Shown here: piece after piece, positions 43,988 through 52,848 of the stretch
How positions within the stretch are numbered: position 1 is the first letter of the stretch
How the letters are laid out: each line of letters begins with the position of its first letter
Origin: an uncultured Oscillospiraceae bacterium
GTDB taxonomy: Bacteria > Bacillota > Clostridia > Oscillospirales > Ruminococcaceae
NCBI GenBank assembly: GCA_900548355.1
Contig: URKR01000004.1
Span: 1 to 64,000 of the forward strand
Reading direction: 5' to 3'
DNA: 64,000 bases
Notes under the pieces: generated by a model
Databases searched by the model: none
Told to the model about the DNA's origin: nothing
The model's input: only the letters and a program-made list of their open reading frames with translations
Program-made: the position numbers and the translations under genes

Positions 43988-44018
43988 CCGCCCGGCGGTA
44001 TGTGCAGCCGCCGGGCGG
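43988..44018 (+). promoter_or_regulatory. GC-rich hairpin in the ilvE leader
   Basis: CCGCCCGGCGG and CCGCCGGGCGG form a perfect 11-bp stem around TATGTGCAG. It has no U-tract and no leader peptide rich in branched-chain codons is seen, so it is not a classical attenuator. It could affect mRNA stability. Confidence 0.35.
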
Positions 44019-44060
44019 CAGGCTGCATGAGGGGTATTTGTGCAAAAGGAGAGACGGAAA

Positions 44061-45140
44061 ATGTTGAACATCCAGGTTACGCGCACCACTGCGCCCAAAG
44101 AAAAACCACAGGATGAATCGAAGCTCGGCTTCGGCAAGATCTTTACCGATCATATGTTCCTGATGGATTATACCGCCGGCGAAGGCTGGCATGACGCCCG
44201 CATCGTCCCCTACGGCCCGCTGCCGATGGACCCTGCCACGACGGTCTTTCATTATGCGCAGGAAATTTTTGAAGGCATGAAAGCCTACCGCACGGCGGAC
44301 GGCAGTGTGCAGCTGTTCCGCCCGGATTGCAACGCCAAGCGGTTCCAGGATTCGGCCGACCGCCTTTGCATCCCGCCGATTCCGGTGGAGGATTTCATCC
44401 AGGCGGTGGAAGCCCTTGTCGATGTGGACCGTGATTGGGTGCCCCATTCGGACGGCGCTTCGCTGTATATCCGCCCGTTCTGCTTTGCGACCGATGTCGG
44501 CCTCGGCGTGCATGCGTCGCGGCATTACCTTTTTGTCGTCATCGCATCGCCTTCCGGCGCCTACTATGCCGAAGGGCTGGACCCGGTGCGCATTTATGTG
44601 GAGGATGAATATATCCGCGCCGCCCCGGGCCTGACCGGCTTCACCAAGTGCGGCGGCAACTATGCAGCTTCGATCAAGGCTGGCGAGCTGGCCGAAGAGC
44701 GCGGTTTCAGCCAGGTGCTTTGGCTTGACGGCGTGGAGAAGAAGTATGTGGAAGAAGTCGGTTCGATGAACATCATGTTCAAGATCGACGGCAAAATCTA
44801 TACCGCAGCCTGCACCGGCACGGTACTGCCCGGCGTTACCCGCCGTTCGATCATTGAGCTGCTTCAGGATTGGGGCTATGAAGTGGTCGAAGGCAAGCTG
44901 GCAATCGCCGATGTGATGAAAGCTGCCGAGGAAGGCAAGCTGGAAGAAGTCTTCGGCACCGGCACGGCGGCCGTGGTCAGCCCGGTCAAGGAACTTGACT
45001 GGGAAGGCAAAGTCGCGATGATCAGCGGCGGCAAAATCGGCCCCCTGACCCAGAAACTCTATGATACCTTGACCGGTATCCAGTGGGGCAAACTGCCCGA
45101 TGAAAAAGGCTGGACTGTCAAGGTGCCCAAGATGTTCTGA
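44061..45140 (+). CDS. ilvE: Branched-chain amino acid aminotransferase
   Basis: The 359-residue fold-type IV PLP enzyme catalyses the last step of Leu, Ile and Val synthesis and the first of their breakdown. The PLP lysine is in FTKCGGNYAASIKAGE. The substrate-side EVGSMNIMFKIDGKIYTA and TVLPGVTRRSII blocks are intact. Length and motifs fit the longer BCAT type found in Gram-positives and eukaryotes. The ATG at 44061 follows AAAGGAGAG. Monocistronic, with its own promoter and terminator. Confidence 0.94.
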   Translation: MLNIQVTRTTAPKEKPQDESKLGFGKIFTDHMFLMDYTAGEGWHDARIVPYGPLPMDPATTVFHYAQEIFEGMKAYRTADGSVQLFRPDCNAKRFQDSADRLCIPPIPVEDFIQAVEALVDVDRDWVPHSDGASLYIRPFCFATDVGLGVHASRHYLFVVIASPSGAYYAEGLDPVRIYVEDEYIRAAPGLTGFTKCGGNYAASIKAGELAEERGFSQVLWLDGVEKKYVEEVGSMNIMFKIDGKIYTAACTGTVLPGVTRRSIIELLQDWGYEVVEGKLAIADVMKAAEEGKLEEVFGTGTAAVVSPVKELDWEGKVAMISGGKIGPLTQKLYDTLTGIQWGKLPDEKGWTVKVPKMF

Positions 45141-45179
45141 GTTGGAGCACAAAACTTTTACATCCGTTTACAAATGAAA

Positions 45180-45225
45180 AAGCGGCGCAGTCTCGTTTGA
45201 TTTTATGGGGCTGCGCCGCTTCTTT
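45180..45225 (+). terminator. Terminator after ilvE
   Basis: AAGCGGCGCAG and CTGCGCCGCTT form a perfect 11-bp stem with a 20-base loop, followed by CTTTA; runs of A lie on the left. Confidence 0.7.
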
Positions 45226-45267
45226 ACCATTTCTTTGCCGTTTGGTCGCGCTTTCGTCACAAAGCTG

Positions 45268-45276
45268 TGTTATACT
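45268..45276 (+). promoter_or_regulatory. Extended -10 promoter of the dlt-like operon
   Basis: TGtTATACT is an extended -10 element; no good -35 was found at the right distance. It lies 51 bases before the first start codon of the operon. Confidence 0.5.
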
Positions 45277-45326
45277 GAAAACTCAAAGCAGCCGCAAAGT
45301 TGCTTGATAAAAAGGAGGGAACGCCC

Positions 45327-46847
45327 ATGCACCATGTGTTGGAGCTGCTGGCGCACACCGCTGCACGCTGGCCCGGCGCCCCCAGTTACTGTGACGAAGG
45401 CCATGCTTATACCTGGGCTGAAACCAGGGCCGCCGTTGCGGCGATTGGCACAGCGCTGGATATTTTGCCCGGCGGTGTGCAGCGCCGGCCGGTCGCCCTT
45501 TTGGCTGACCGCGGCGCTGCGGCAGTACATGCAATGCTGGGCACACTGGCAGCCGGCGGGTTTTATATTGTGCTTGACCCTGCCCAGGGGGAAAGCCGCC
45601 TGCGGGATATCCTTTCCCAGGTGGTGCCCGCTGCGCTTTTGGCCGATGCAGCCCATATGGCGCAGGCGAAAGTTCTGGCCGGTTCGGCGCCAGTGCTGGG
45701 CCTGGAGGCTGCGCTTGCGGCCGAACCGCAGCCGGGCCGGCTGGCCGCCCTGCAGGCGGCAGCCCTGGATACGGACCTTGCCTATCTGCTCTTCACTTCG
45801 GGTTCAACCGGCCGGCCCAAGGGGGTGGCCGTTACCCATCGCAACCTGCTGGCTTACAGCGAGTGGGTGGTTAACACCTTCGCCTTTGGGCCTGGCACGG
45901 TGCTGGGGAACCAGACCCCGCTGTACTTTTCCATGTCGGTGACCGACCTGTACGGCGCCATGCGAGGCGGCGCCTGCGTGCAGATCCTGCCCAAACGGCT
46001 GTTCAGCTTCCCGGTACAGCTGCTCGACTACCTGACGGCACGCGGCGTCAACGCGATCTATTGGGTGCCTTCGGCGCTGGGCATCGTCGCAAATTGGAAG
46101 GCGCTTGACTACACCGCGCTGCCGCCGCTGCGCACCGTTCTGTTTGCCGGCGAAGTGATGCCAACGGCCAAGCTCAACTATTGGCGCGCACATTACCCCG
46201 AAGCCCTCTTTGCCAACCTCTATGGCCCTACCGAGACGACCGACATCTGTGCGTACTATATTGTGGATCGCGCTTTTGCCGACGATGAACCGCTGCCGAT
46301 TGGACGCCCCTGTGAAAACTGCGGCGTGCTGCTGCTCAAACCGGACGGCAGCTGCGCTGCACCGGAGGAAGAAGGCGAGCTTTGTGTGCGGGGCAGTTTT
46401 GTGGCGGCGGGGTACTATAACCAGCCGGACAAAACTGCCGAACGGTTTACCCTGAACCCGGCCCAGCCCCATTACCCGGAAAGGATCTACCGCACCGGTG
46501 ACCTTGCGCGGTGGAATGCGCATGGAGAACTGATGTATGGCGGCCGGCTGGACAACCAGATCAAACACAGGGGATACCGCATTGAACTTGGCGAGATCGA
46601 AACGGCCGCCGCCGGGCAGGACAAGCTTGACGAATGCGCCTGCCTGTATGACGCCGCGCGGGATTGCCTGGTACTGTTTTATCAGGGCCGGCGTGACCTG
46701 GCCCAGGCGCTGCGCACCCGGCTGGCCGGCCGCCTGCCCGCCTATATGCAGCCGGCTGAATATCGCCGCCTGAACCCGATGCCCCACAACCCGAACGGCA
46801 AGATTGACCGCCCTGCGCTGCAGGCGCTGCTCAGCCAGACACACTGA
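45327..46847 (+). CDS. DltA-like amino acid adenylation enzyme
   Basis: The 506-residue ANL-superfamily ligase activates a carboxylate as an adenylate and loads it on a carrier protein. Core motifs are present: LLFTSGSTGRPKGVAVTH (about 153-170), NLYGPTETTD (about 297-306), YRTGDLARW and the catalytic-lysine end NGKIDRPAL. Gene order (ligase, carrier, MBOAT, SGNH) copies dltABCD. However, the pocket segment reads LFAGEVMP with Ala274, where DltA has LFCGE with the Cys linked to D-alanine selection, so the substrate may differ. AAAAGGAGGG fixes the ATG at 45327. Confidence 0.82.
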   Translation: MHHVLELLAHTAARWPGAPSYCDEGHAYTWAETRAAVAAIGTALDILPGGVQRRPVALLADRGAAAVHAMLGTLAAGGFYIVLDPAQGESRLRDILSQVVPAALLADAAHMAQAKVLAGSAPVLGLEAALAAEPQPGRLAALQAAALDTDLAYLLFTSGSTGRPKGVAVTHRNLLAYSEWVVNTFAFGPGTVLGNQTPLYFSMSVTDLYGAMRGGACVQILPKRLFSFPVQLLDYLTARGVNAIYWVPSALGIVANWKALDYTALPPLRTVLFAGEVMPTAKLNYWRAHYPEALFANLYGPTETTDICAYYIVDRAFADDEPLPIGRPCENCGVLLLKPDGSCAAPEEEGELCVRGSFVAAGYYNQPDKTAERFTLNPAQPHYPERIYRTGDLARWNAHGELMYGGRLDNQIKHRGYRIELGEIETAAAGQDKLDECACLYDAARDCLVLFYQGRRDLAQALRTRLAGRLPAYMQPAEYRRLNPMPHNPNGKIDRPALQALLSQTH

Positions 46848-46866
46848 ACAACAAGGAGAAATTCTT

Positions 46867-47103
46867 ATGCATACCGTAAATGAAATTCTTGACCTGATTG
46901 CTGAAGTCAAACCCGGCCTGCGCCCTGACCCGGATGCCGAACTCATCAAGAGCGGCCTGCTCGATTCGGTCGATATCATGTCGCTGGTGCTGGCGCTGGA
47001 CAATACGTTTGATATCGAAATCACTCCGATGGAATTGCGGGAGGAAAACTTCCGCTCGGCTGAAACCATCCTCACGATGGTGCATGAGCTTGAAGAAGCG
47101 TAA
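46867..47103 (+). CDS. Acyl/aminoacyl carrier protein (DltC-like)
   Basis: The 78-residue four-helix carrier has the phosphopantetheine attachment motif GLLDSVDIMS, with the modified serine at residue 34. Length and acidic character match DltC. It would receive the activated amino acid from the upstream ligase as a thioester and hand it to the MBOAT protein. AAGGAGAAA precedes the ATG; 19 bases separate it from the ligase gene. Confidence 0.87.
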   Translation: MHTVNEILDLIAEVKPGLRPDPDAELIKSGLLDSVDIMSLVLALDNTFDIEITPMELREENFRSAETILTMVHELEEA

Positions 47104-47108
47104 CCTGT

Positions 47109-48677
47109 ATGTCATACAATTCCTTCATCTACCTGTTTGTCTTCCTGGCGGTGGCCTGGGGGGCCTGGGCGGTGCTGCCCCAGCGCGGGCGGCCGTTTGT
47201 GCTGCTGGCAGCCAGCATGGTGTTTTACCTGGTCAGCGCACGGCAGTACGTCCTGTACATTTTGGCGGTGGCGGCCGTGGCCTGGGCGGTGGGGCAGCAG
47301 CTGGCCCGGCTGGACGCCCTGTTTGCCGCAGCCAAGCCAGATCTGGCCGCCCCGGCCCGCAAGGCGATGAAAAAGCAGGTGGCCTCGCTCAAAAAGTTCA
47401 CGGTTGGTTTCGGCGCGGTGCTCAGCGTGGCGGCACTGCTTGCCGTGAAATACCTGCCGTTTGCGGTGCGGGTCTGGAACGCCCTGGCTGCGTGGCTGCC
47501 GGGCTCGCCCTCGCTGGCGGTGCCCAGCTTTGTGCAGCCGCTGGGGTTGAGCTTTTTCACCCTGATGGCGGTGAGCTATGTGGTCGATGTTTACCGCGGC
47601 GCCTGCGCCCCGGCGGCGCATTACTGGCAGGTGCTTCTTTTCCTGGGGTTCTGGCCGCATGTGGTGGAAGGCCCGTTTGATCGCTACGGCGCGCTTGCGC
47701 CCGCTTTGTTCGCCCCGCCCCGCCCATCCTACCGCAGCCTGACTTTCGGCGTACAGCGGATTCTTTGGGGGCTGTTCAAAAAAATGGTCATTGCCGACCG
47801 TGCGTATATGTGCGTCAAGGCGGTTTTTGACGATTGGGTGCAGTACAGCGGTGCAGCCGTTGTGCTTGGCACGCTGCTGTACACGCTCGAACTTTACGCC
47901 GAGTTCTCAGGCTGCATGGATATTGTCTGCGGTTCGGCCGAGATGTTCGGCGTGCCTCTGGCCGAAAACTTCCGCCAGCCCTTCTTTTCCCGCTCAGTGG
48001 GGGAATTCTGGCGCCGCTGGCACATCACCCTGGGCGCCTGGCTGCGGGAGTATGTATTCCAGCCGCTTGTGCTCAGCAAGCCTATGCAGAAGTTTACCCA
48101 GTTTTGCCGCGGCAGGTTCGGCCCTGCGGCGGCGCGGCAGTGGCCGGTCTGGGCGGCGCTCGGCGTGACCTGGGCGTTGATCGGGCTGTGGCATGGCGCG
48201 GCGTTTATCTATCTGCTGTACGGCCTGTACTACTTTGCGCTGCAGTGGCTTGGCGAGCTGGCCGAACCGCTGCTGCTGAAAGCGCTGCCCGGCCTGCCTG
48301 TCTGGCGGCAAAAACCGGTGTACCGCCTGTGGCAGACTGTGCGCACGTTTGGGCTTGTCTGCTTCGGTATGCTGCTGTTCCGCGCCAACGGTGTGCGCGC
48401 TGCGGCGGATATGCTGGTTTCGCTCTTTCAGCCCTATGAAAAAAGCCTGCTCATCAAGCTTGATGCGCGGGATATGGCTGTGCTTGTCATCGGGGCAGCC
48501 GTGCTTTTTGCAGTGGACTGGCTGCACACGCGCGGGCACCATCTGCGGGCCGAAATCGCAGCCCGGCCGCTGGTGCTGCGGTGGGCTGTCTATATCGGGG
48601 CGGTGCTGCTTGTCATGATTTTTGGCGCCTACGGCGATAACTATGAGCCGGCCGCCTTTATCTATGCCCAGTTTTAG
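47109..48677 (+). CDS. MBOAT-family O-acyltransferase (DltB-like)
   Basis: The 522-residue polytopic membrane protein has about ten membrane segments and the MBOAT hallmarks. The conserved SVGEFWRRWHITLGAWLREY segment comes first, followed by the catalytic His in LIGLWHGAAFIYLLYG. DltB-type MBOATs pass an acyl group from a cytoplasmic carrier protein through the membrane to an outer acceptor. It starts five bases after the carrier gene. Confidence 0.9.
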   Translation: MSYNSFIYLFVFLAVAWGAWAVLPQRGRPFVLLAASMVFYLVSARQYVLYILAVAAVAWAVGQQLARLDALFAAAKPDLAAPARKAMKKQVASLKKFTVGFGAVLSVAALLAVKYLPFAVRVWNALAAWLPGSPSLAVPSFVQPLGLSFFTLMAVSYVVDVYRGACAPAAHYWQVLLFLGFWPHVVEGPFDRYGALAPALFAPPRPSYRSLTFGVQRILWGLFKKMVIADRAYMCVKAVFDDWVQYSGAAVVLGTLLYTLELYAEFSGCMDIVCGSAEMFGVPLAENFRQPFFSRSVGEFWRRWHITLGAWLREYVFQPLVLSKPMQKFTQFCRGRFGPAAARQWPVWAALGVTWALIGLWHGAAFIYLLYGLYYFALQWLGELAEPLLLKALPGLPVWRQKPVYRLWQTVRTFGLVCFGMLLFRANGVRAAADMLVSLFQPYEKSLLIKLDARDMAVLVIGAAVLFAVDWLHTRGHHLRAEIAARPLVLRWAVYIGAVLLVMIFGAYGDNYEPAAFIYAQF

Positions 48678-48692
48678 GAAAGGGGCGCTGCA

Positions 48693-49712
48693 ATGAAAAC
48701 CATCCTGAAACCGGCGCTGCGGGTTGCCGCCTTCCTGCTTGTGCTGTCCATGGCGGTGTTTCTGGCCGGGCATTACCTGATGCCCACCTCCAACCGTTAT
48801 CTGGAAGGCTACACGGCCGGCGGTATCCTGGGCGAGGATTTTGACACCGTCGATGTATTGGTTCTCGGCGATTCCAACGCCGCGCAGGGGATTACCCCCA
48901 TGCAGTGGTATGAGGACTACGGCGTGACCGGATACACCTACGCGGCGGGCTGGATGTCAGTGTTTACGCTGTATTACCGGCTGCGTACAATTTATGAAGA
49001 GCAAAACCCCAAGGTGGTCGTGCTCTGCACCGATGTGGTGTACAGCAAAATGCCGGGGGAAAGCGACCTGCAGGCCGCAATCGGCGACATCACCGATGAG
49101 CTGATCCCCCTGGTACGCTTCCATGACAACTGGAAGGAAATTACCCCGGCCAATATGTTTGAGGAAAAGGACTACAGCTGGCGGGACCCCAACAAAGGGT
49201 ACACCCCTGTGACCAACGTGGCGGCGAATATGGCGGGGGACTATATGTATGACACCGGCCTGGAAGAGCCGATTCCGTTTCTGGTACGGCTGTATCTGAG
49301 CCGTATAGTCCAGCTCTGCAAGGAACATGGCAGCGAATTGCTGTTCATTACGGTGCCGGCCAAATCCAGCTGGAACCTGGCGCGGCACAACGGCGTGCAG
49401 GCCTTTGCGGATGAGTATGGCCTGCCCTATATCGATTACAACCTGGCGGAAAACGACCCCGGCATTGATTGGCATACCGATACGCCGGACGGCGGCTCCC
49501 ACCTCAATGTACTCGGGGCGGAAAAGCTGAGCCGTGCGCTCGGCGTGTATCTGACCGAGCACTACGCGCTGCCCGACCACCGCGGTGAGGCAGAGTATGA
49601 AACCTGGCAGACCGATGCCGCCACCTATGCCCAAACAATGGAAACCGCCCGCGCCGAAAACCAGACTGCGGCCGAGTACCAGCGCGGCGTGCTGGAAGGC
49701 ACAGCCGGGTAA
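48693..49712 (+). CDS. SGNH-type envelope protein in the DltD position
   Basis: The 339-residue protein has one N-terminal membrane anchor (about 8-28) and an extracytoplasmic SGNH-like fold: VLVLGDSNAAQG carries the block I Ser, and DGGSHLNVLGAEKLS carries the late Asp/His pair. In dlt systems the fourth protein, DltD, finishes delivery to teichoic acid; this one is shorter and clearly different in sequence. It probably completes acyl transfer or hydrolysis on a surface polymer. An Ala/Glu-rich tail follows. Confidence 0.82.
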   Translation: MKTILKPALRVAAFLLVLSMAVFLAGHYLMPTSNRYLEGYTAGGILGEDFDTVDVLVLGDSNAAQGITPMQWYEDYGVTGYTYAAGWMSVFTLYYRLRTIYEEQNPKVVVLCTDVVYSKMPGESDLQAAIGDITDELIPLVRFHDNWKEITPANMFEEKDYSWRDPNKGYTPVTNVAANMAGDYMYDTGLEEPIPFLVRLYLSRIVQLCKEHGSELLFITVPAKSSWNLARHNGVQAFADEYGLPYIDYNLAENDPGIDWHTDTPDGGSHLNVLGAEKLSRALGVYLTEHYALPDHRGEAEYETWQTDAATYAQTMETARAENQTAAEYQRGVLEGTAG

Positions 49713-49754
49713 CCTGTTCCGGCAAAGCAAGGCGGCGCAAACTTCCCCTGAACA

Positions 49755-49789
49755 ATAAGGCCCGCCGGCTCAACGCCGGCGGGCCTTAT
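49755..49789. terminator. Bidirectional terminator after the dlt-like operon
   Basis: ATAAGGCCCGCCGGC and GCCGGCGGGCCTTAT form a perfect 15-bp stem with a 5-base loop, between converging genes. Confidence 0.8.
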
Positions 49790-49826
49790 CTTGTCAAAAT
49801 TGGCGGGAAGCGCCAAAGGATGCGGT

Positions 49827-51173
49827 TCACACCAGCACATCGCCCACAAGCATCTGCCCGGCCGGGTCAATGGCGTAAACGGTGTATTTGATGGGGGCGC
49901 GTTCGGGTGGGGAAAGTTCCGGCACAGGCAGCCGGACTCCGCCGGATTCCGGCGCAACAAAATGCAGCGCGCGGTGGGCGGTTGTCGCGTGGGGGCGTTC
50001 GTCCGGCACCGACCAGGCCAGCACACCGTCCGGGTGGTTCTCACCGGCGTCGCAGAAGTCGTCGGGCAGGGGGTGGCGCACGCCCGCCTGGTACAGGGTA
50101 AACAGGCCGGGGGCGGCGTCCTTTTCATGCCGCAGCCAGACGCTGGCCCGGGCGGGGCATCCATCGGGCACGCCGTGGCGCCGCGGCCGCATACAGAGCG
50201 CAAGGTTGTTCCAGGCAACAAGGAAATCATCCAGCGGCCATTCGGTTTCGGTGCCGAAATCGTCTTCGGCGCGCCAAGGGTCGATCAGCAGCGCCTGAGG
50301 AGCGCCATCCTGGTTCGAAAAACCGCGCAGCGCCGCAAACCGCAGAGCCGGCAAACCGGCTTCCTGCTGGGCGGGCGTACTTTCCAATGCGACCACTACG
50401 CCGTAGCCTGCGCGGATCTCGGCGCGCAGCAGCGCCAGGTCGGCCCAGCAGGCCCAGGCCGGGAACCCCCAGGCCCCGGCAGCGGCGGCCGCAAAGCTCA
50501 AATTGCGCGGCCCGTCCGCACATTGGAAATCCCGCATGGCCAGCGCAAACTCCTCAGGCAGGATATCGGCCCCCCAGCGGTTGGTCAGGCTTGCCAGGCA
50601 GATGGCCAGGTCCATCACGCTGCGCAAAGCGGGGGCGCGCCGGGCAACGGCGTACGGCATCAGGTGCAGCCGGGCGTTTACCGCCCGCCCGCCCGCGGGG
50701 ATTACATCCACCGAGTGAACGCTTACGCCCAGCAGGCTCACGGTGGGGGTGGATTTCTCCTGACTGGTGTACAGGTAGACACGCAGCTGTACCTGGGTGC
50801 CAAGCTTGGAATCCAGCCCCAGCTGGCTGTGGCGCAGCACCAGCGGCCCGCGGGTGGTTGGCTGGGCCCCTTCCCGGTTCAGGTAGGGGCTCCAGCGGCC
50901 AAAGCTCATCCAGGCAGTCCAGTTGCCATCCACCATCACACGGGCCTGGGCTTCCACGGCGGTGCCCGGCGGGGTGCCGGCGTTCCAGCTTACCCGCAGC
51001 GCGTCAAAGGCCGGCATCGGGATGGCCGGGCTGGTATAACAGCCATACGGAACATGCCCGCCCTGCACCAGGTCCAGCAAGATCCGGTTTTCAGCCACGG
51101 TTACGTTATCCAGCTCACCGCGCATGAATTCTTCGGTTTCGTTGAGAATGCAGGTGTTCTTTGCTTCCATCAT
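49827..51173 (-). CDS. Degenerate peptidase C39-like protein
   Basis: The 448-residue protein resembles actinobacterial and clostridial proteins with an N-terminal carbohydrate-binding-like beta domain (TAWMSFGRWSPYL; GTQVQLRVYLYTS) and a C39-like papain fold. The peptidase part keeps the helix SVMDLAICLASLTNRWG, the AAAAAGAWGFPAW block and AEIRAGYGVVVALES. The expected CSPTS nucleophile is replaced by RAPALRS, and no GHLL-type histidine is evident. It is probably catalytically dead. No signal peptide is seen. It overlaps the upstream gene by four bases. Confidence 0.6.
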   Translation of the reverse strand: MMEAKNTCILNETEEFMRGELDNVTVAENRILLDLVQGGHVPYGCYTSPAIPMPAFDALRVSWNAGTPPGTAVEAQARVMVDGNWTAWMSFGRWSPYLNREGAQPTTRGPLVLRHSQLGLDSKLGTQVQLRVYLYTSQEKSTPTVSLLGVSVHSVDVIPAGGRAVNARLHLMPYAVARRAPALRSVMDLAICLASLTNRWGADILPEEFALAMRDFQCADGPRNLSFAAAAAGAWGFPAWACWADLALLRAEIRAGYGVVVALESTPAQQEAGLPALRFAALRGFSNQDGAPQALLIDPWRAEDDFGTETEWPLDDFLVAWNNLALCMRPRRHGVPDGCPARASVWLRHEKDAAPGLFTLYQAGVRHPLPDDFCDAGENHPDGVLAWSVPDERPHATTAHRALHFVAPESGGVRLPVPELSPPERAPIKYTVYAIDPAGQMLVGDVLV

Positions 51174-51904
51174 ACACCACCTTCCGCCGGCTGTGCCGCT
51201 GCGCGGTCAGCTTCCCGCAGGCCGAACGCTTTGTCCAAAACAGGGAACAGAATAACAAGTGCACCGCACACCGGCAGCCAGAAACCGGTCACCAGCAGCA
51301 CCGGCAGCGCATACCACCCGCCCAGCAGCATGGCCAGCCAATAAACCGCCTGCAGCAGCGTGGCGCCCAGCGTGCGCAGCGGAGCAGCCAAAAACAGCAG
51401 CCCCGCGTTCTTTAGCATGCTGCGCAGGGAAAGCTGCACAAGCACAACCTGGGCGTAGACATAGGTGAAATACCCCACAAGCAGGCAACTGCCCACGGCC
51501 ATGCAAACCCAAACGGAAACCGGCACCCGCTGCATATCGGGCAAGGTCATGATTACCCAGCACCAGCAGCCCAGCAGCGCGCCGCTCAGCTCGCCAGCCG
51601 GCAGGGCGTCTTTCCAGTTCTGCCGCCAGGCCGCGCAATAGGTGGGCCACCAGCGGCCGGTGGCGGTGCCGCGCAGTGCGCGCAGCACAGTGTCCATCAA
51701 ACCGCACAGCAGCGGAACGCCGATCACTCCGCCCAGTGCGCCGCCCAACAGCGTGACCCAGAACAGATTGATTCGGATGCCGCACAGCACCCCCGCCGCC
51801 CCCGGCAAAAAGCCGAGGCAGCAAAAAAGGCTTGCCAGATAGAACGGCCCGATGCAGCGCCGAACGGGCAGGCGACGCGGGGCAGAGGAATCGGTCTTGG
51901 GCAT
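51170..51904 (-). CDS. Polytopic membrane protein, DUF624/YesL-like
   Basis: The 244-residue protein has about five or six hydrophobic segments. Its layout resembles YesL/DUF624 proteins: a first membrane hairpin, a cytoplasmic stretch (RWWPTYCAAWRQNWKDAL) and further hairpins. The assignment is tentative and the family's function is unknown. The ATG at 51904 is chosen by GAAGGTAGG upstream and by a promoter at 51945-51973. It is coupled to the C39-like gene by a four-base overlap, suggesting joint function. Confidence 0.65.
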   Translation of the reverse strand: MPKTDSSAPRRLPVRRCIGPFYLASLFCCLGFLPGAAGVLCGIRINLFWVTLLGGALGGVIGVPLLCGLMDTVLRALRGTATGRWWPTYCAAWRQNWKDALPAGELSGALLGCWCWVIMTLPDMQRVPVSVWVCMAVGSCLLVGYFTYVYAQVVLVQLSLRSMLKNAGLLFLAAPLRTLGATLLQAVYWLAMLLGGWYALPVLLVTGFWLPVCGALVILFPVLDKAFGLREADRAAAQPAEGGV

Positions 51905-51944
51905 AAACCTACCTTCTTTCTTGCAAAATGGCTTCTTTATCAGT

Positions 51945-51973
51945 ATCATACGATATTTTGCCACGGCATGCAA
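51945..51973 (-). promoter_or_regulatory. Promoter of the membrane protein/C39-like pair
   Basis: On the minus strand TTGCAT (51973-51968) and TATGAT (51950-51945) have a 17-bp spacer. Confidence 0.6.
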
Positions 51974-52080
51974 GCCGGGGCGGGCCAAAAAAGGTCAGAA
52001 TAATTTCACAAATCCCACGCGAATTTGTGGTATAGTAAAAAGCAACTCGAAATTTGTTACAAGAAAGGGGAATCCCCATC

Positions 52081-52848
52081 ATGGCATGGGTCACCAAAGA
52101 CAGCCAGGAAACCTATGAAAAACCTGCGCCCCTGCGCGAATATACCAAAGCCGAAAAAGCCGGCAACTGGTGGGCGTACCACAAATGGTATGTCATCATT
52201 GGCGTTCTGATCGCGGCGATGCTTGTGTGGATCATCCGCGATATGCTTTTCCGAACCAGCCCGGATTATCAGATCGGCTATATCGGCATGGCCGAGCTGC
52301 CGGTTGACACGGCCGAAGCGCTGACCACAGCGTTGGAACAAAATTTCTGCACCGACCGAAACGGCGACGGTCAGGTGGTCGTGCAGCTCAACCAGTATAC
52401 GCTGGATCTGACTTTTGACAACCAAAACATAGACCCCGCCGTGCAGATGGCCGGCGTAACCCAGCTCACGGCCGACCTTTCCAGCGCCGACGGCAGCTAT
52501 ATCTTTTTGATGGAGGACCCGCAGGCATTTGTGGAATACACCGGCGCGCTGCAATACCTGGACGGTACCCTGCCTGACCCGGATGCTGACCCCGCCACGC
52601 TGGACTGGACCAAGATGGTCTACCGCTGGACCGATTGCCCGGTACTGGCGGGGCTGGAGCTGGGCAGTTATACAGGCTACACCGCGGTGGATGATTCGAC
52701 CGGCGAAAACCAGGATGTGCTCGGTCAGCTCTATGTTGGGCGGCTCGCCGTCTGGAATGAGGACCGCGCCGACAACTATACCGATGCCGCCGCGCTCTGG
52801 GACGCGCTGACCGCCGGCGCGGTCTCGACGGTGGAGGCCGAAGGCTGA
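52081..52848 (+). CDS. Single-pass membrane protein of unknown function
   Basis: The 255-residue protein has a 36-residue charged cytoplasmic N-terminus, one membrane segment (about 38-58, WYVIIGVLIAAMLVWIIRDM) and an extracytoplasmic domain. The latter has a calcium-loop-like DRNGDGQVVV near residue 95, similar to EF-hand or dockerin loops. I recognise no family. An extended -10 (TGgTATAGT, 52028-52036) precedes it. The ATG at 52081 follows AAAGGGGA. Its TGA shares bases with the next start. Confidence 0.75.
   Translation: MAWVTKDSQETYEKPAPLREYTKAEKAGNWWAYHKWYVIIGVLIAAMLVWIIRDMLFRTSPDYQIGYIGMAELPVDTAEALTTALEQNFCTDRNGDGQVVVQLNQYTLDLTFDNQNIDPAVQMAGVTQLTADLSSADGSYIFLMEDPQAFVEYTGALQYLDGTLPDPDADPATLDWTKMVYRWTDCPVLAGLELGSYTGYTAVDDSTGENQDVLGQLYVGRLAVWNEDRADNYTDAAALWDALTAGAVSTVEAEG

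Noticed and set aside
43961..44060. T-box or leader-peptide attenuator for ilvE
   Set aside because: No T-box sequence, no branched-chain-codon-rich leader frame and no U-tract after the hairpin.
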